Shown: positions 62,017 to 64,000 of the stretch, piece by piece
How positions within the stretch are numbered: the stretch's first letter is position 1
Layout of the letters: every line of letters starts with the position of its first letter
From: Aestuariibius insulae
Lineage (GTDB): Bacteria; Pseudomonadota; Alphaproteobacteria; Rhodobacterales; Rhodobacteraceae
NCBI RefSeq assembly: GCF_040783535.2
Contig: NZ_JBFONW020000003.1
Coordinates: 62,001 to 126,000 of the forward strand
Direction: 5' to 3'
DNA length: 64,000 bases
Translations under genes and position numbers: made by a program
Notes under the pieces: generated by a model
What the model saw: only the letters and a program-made list of their open reading frames with translations
Told to the model about the DNA's origin: nothing
The model's database searches: none

Positions 62017-64000
62017 ATGTTTGTAATGCACGTCGCTTTGGGCGGCTGTTTCAAAGCTCCCCCCGTCGCGTATGGCCTGACCGAAGATACCGGGGGGCAT
62101 ATCGCCTACGTTCTTGCCGCGGCGCAGGGCATGATCGGCCACTCTGACATCGACCGGGTCGAGGTCGTCACGCGGCGGTTTCAGGATAAGGCTTTGGGCG
62201 ACATCTATTCATGTCCCCGGGAGCCTCTTTTGCCCGGTTGCGACATTGTCCGGCTGGCCACGAAGCAATCGGCCTATCTCTCAAAGGAGGCGCTCGAGGC
62301 CGAACTGCCCAGCTTCACGGCTGCCCTGATCGATTACATCGGCGATCTTGAGCGAAAACCCGATGTGATCCACGCGCATTTCTCGGACGCCGCAGAGGCG
62401 GCGCTGGAGGCGCGGCGGCGCTTCGGGATGAAAGTGCTCTATACGCCCCATTCGCTTCTTCTCGACAAGGTGGACTGCGCCGGGCCGGGCGCCCGGGCGG
62501 GCGGCGCCCGGATGGCACGGGAGGCACGCGCGATTGCCGAGGCCGATGCCATCATCGTCTCGTCCCGGGACGAGGCCGAACGCCAGGTCGCCGCCTATGG
62601 CGCGCAGGCCGAGGGCTGGACCCATTGCATTCCGCCCGGCGTTCCCGCCCGCCAGTCAGCGGCGGGCGCGGAAGATCGGGCAAGCGCCCTCATCTCGCCC
62701 TTTCTGAACGACCCCTCCCGCCCCATCGTCCTTGCCGTGGCGCGCCCCGTGGAGAAGAAAAACCTCGGCGCGCTGGTCGAAGCCTTCGGCCAGGTCGAGG
62801 AACTGCGAAACCGGGCCAATCTGGTGATCCTCGCAGGTCTCCGGCGCGATCTCAAAAGCGGATGCGCCGAACAGAACGGGGTCTTTGCGGATCTGCTGAA
62901 CCGGATCGACCGACATGACCTTTATGGATCGGTCGCCTTGCCCAAACGCCACGAGATGGCCGATGTCAGCGCGCTTTACGACAGAGCCCGGCAGTCGCGC
63001 GGCGTCTTCGCGAACCCCGCCTTCGTCGAGCCCTTTGGCCTCACCCTGATCGAGGCCGCAGCCGCAGGACTGCCCGTGGTCGCGACCCGAAATGGCGGCC
63101 CGTCGAGCATCATCGAGACCATCGGCCATGGCCGGACAATCGATCCTGCCGACCCGGTCATGCTGGGCCGGGCCTGCCTTGACCTGATCCGCGATACGCG
63201 CGCATGGAACGACGCCTCTACCGCCGGGCTGTCCAATGTCGGCCGCTACTCCTGGCCCGCCTACGTGGAAAAGCTGATCGCGCTGGTCAAACGCCTCCCC
63301 CGTCAGGCCGCCTGGACAACGCAGGAGCGGGTGCTGCTTTGCAGCGATATCGACAATACGCTGACCGGCAATGCCGAAAGCAGCCGTCTTTTCGCCCGCT
63401 GGTCCGAGGCGACCGCGGTGCGGTTCGTCATCGCCACGGGCCGCTCCATCGGCGAGGCGCGGCGGGTGCTGGACAAATGGGCCTTGCCGCACCCGGAGGT
63501 CTGGATCACCTCCGTCGGATCCGAGATCTACAGCCCCGACCGGCGCGGCCGGCTGCGGCTGTCAAAGGATTGGTGCGCGCAGATCGGCGATGACTGGGAC
63601 CCCGCCGGCATCGAAAGGATCGCTGCGTCGGTCCCGGATCTCGCGCCGCAGCCGCATCTTGAGCAGCGACAGTTCAAGAGCAGCTATTTCGGCTCCGCCT
63701 CTGCGGCGAAGGCCCTGAACCGCCGCCTGACCGAGGCGGGTCTGAACGTCCGGGTGATCCATTCGCATAGCCGCCTTATCGACGTTGTGCCGCACCGCGC
63801 GGGAAAGGCGGCGGCGCTGGCCCATGTCGCACGCTCACTCGGCCTGACGCTGGCCGACTGCGTCGCGTGCGGAGATTCCGGCAATGATGTCGATATGCTG
63901 GAGGATGCAGGCCGGTCGATCATCGTCGCCAATGCCTCGTCCGAGCTCGATCATCTGACCCCCAACCAACGCTGCCTGCGCAGCCCTCTGGCCCATGCGG
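62017..64000 (+). CDS. Bifunctional sucrose-phosphate synthase/phosphatase, 3' partial
   Basis: From ATG 62017 (AGAAGAGG ahead) open to the window end: 661 residues, stop not reached. GT4 glycosyltransferase in the first ~430 residues: MHVALGGCFKAPP, DTGGHIAYVLAAAQGM, DVIHAHFSDAAEAALEARRR, LYTPHSLLLDK, LAVARPVEKKNLGALVEAFG, and the donor-sugar site FVEPFGLTLIEAAAAGLPVV. Then a HAD-IIB phosphatase: LLCSDIDNTLTGNAESSRLF, FVIATGRSIGEARRVLD, and CGDSGNDVDMLEDAGRS. This arrangement makes sucrose-6-phosphate and dephosphorylates it, giving sucrose as a compatible solute or store. The next genes of the pathway are outside the window. Confidence 0.92.
   Translation, partial: MFVMHVALGGCFKAPPVAYGLTEDTGGHIAYVLAAAQGMIGHSDIDRVEVVTRRFQDKALGDIYSCPREPLLPGCDIVRLATKQSAYLSKEALEAELPSFTAALIDYIGDLERKPDVIHAHFSDAAEAALEARRRFGMKVLYTPHSLLLDKVDCAGPGARAGGARMAREARAIAEADAIIVSSRDEAERQVAAYGAQAEGWTHCIPPGVPARQSAAGAEDRASALISPFLNDPSRPIVLAVARPVEKKNLGALVEAFGQVEELRNRANLVILAGLRRDLKSGCAEQNGVFADLLNRIDRHDLYGSVALPKRHEMADVSALYDRARQSRGVFANPAFVEPFGLTLIEAAAAGLPVVATRNGGPSSIIETIGHGRTIDPADPVMLGRACLDLIRDTRAWNDASTAGLSNVGRYSWPAYVEKLIALVKRLPRQAAWTTQERVLLCSDIDNTLTGNAESSRLFARWSEATAVRFVIATGRSIGEARRVLDKWALPHPEVWITSVGSEIYSPDRRGRLRLSKDWCAQIGDDWDPAGIERIAASVPDLAPQPHLEQRQFKSSYFGSASAAKALNRRLTEAGLNVRVIHSHSRLIDVVPHRAGKAAALAHVARSLGLTLADCVACGDSGNDVDMLEDAGRSIIVANASSELDHLTPNQRCLRSPLAHA

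Overview
The window comes from an alphaproteobacterium, most likely a marine Rhodobacteraceae (Roseobacter-group) chromosome. This rests on the high GC content of the intact genes, the very frequent ATGA/GTGA/TGATG stop-start overlaps, a MetG with the FSTSQ form of the signature loop, and a PleD / DUF3572 / DUF983 / NUDIX neighbourhood usual for that family. No rRNA, tRNA or CRISPR array was found. Taxonomy is inferred from gene content only.

Left part (1-28.4 kb) is mainly transport. It opens with a truncated giant protein carrying Ca-binding and SBBP-type repeats and an IS3 transposase remnant. The complete urea ABC operon urtABCDE follows, with a strong stem-loop between urtA and urtB and no urease genes behind it. 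A GNAT remnant, an intact operon of two secreted SnoaL-like proteins plus an NAD(P)-binding oxidoreductase, a broken AraC regulator, an uncharacterised 757-residue membrane protein, a CPBP protease gene broken by three single-base indels, and a two-gene ABC exporter come next. After a decayed stretch lies a corrinoid/metal ABC system (ATPase, binding protein, permease, DUF1636) under a clear cobalamin riboswitch. Beside it is a TonB-dependent siderophore-type receptor diverging from a PepSY membrane protein.

Middle part (28.4-41.4 kb) is an accessory, partly lower-GC tract full of relics (IS6 transposase, VOC protein, unknown fragments) and of a 16-bp dispersed intergenic repeat. Its most interesting content is a two-gene operon at 33.1-34.4 kb: a glycosyltransferase resembling animal polypeptide GalNAc-transferases, and just upstream a 137-residue protein with a threonine-rich centre between two helical ends. 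I read this as a candidate peptide O-glycosylation system. Embedded in the tract is an intact thiamine salvage operon (TPP riboswitch, thiM, thiE, thiD, tenA), followed by 3.3 kb with no convincing gene.

Right part (41.4-64 kb) is dense core genome. It holds a probable NO/redox signalling unit (H-NOX protein lacking the usual YxSxR motif, plus a HNOBA-GGDEF diguanylate cyclase) in a run with an MttB-family methyltransferase, a HAD phosphatase and DUF3572, diverging from pleD. Then come DUF983, NUDIX, a DMT transporter, a fatty acid desaturase, an XRE regulator, two lipoproteins (one apparently starting at AUC), YceI, a serine hydrolase, metG, an AI-2E family protein, a lytic transglycosylase, a YdeI-like protein, a ferric-iron ABC permease and binding protein placed convergently, a sulfotransferase, and a bifunctional sucrose-phosphate synthase/phosphatase cut by the window end.
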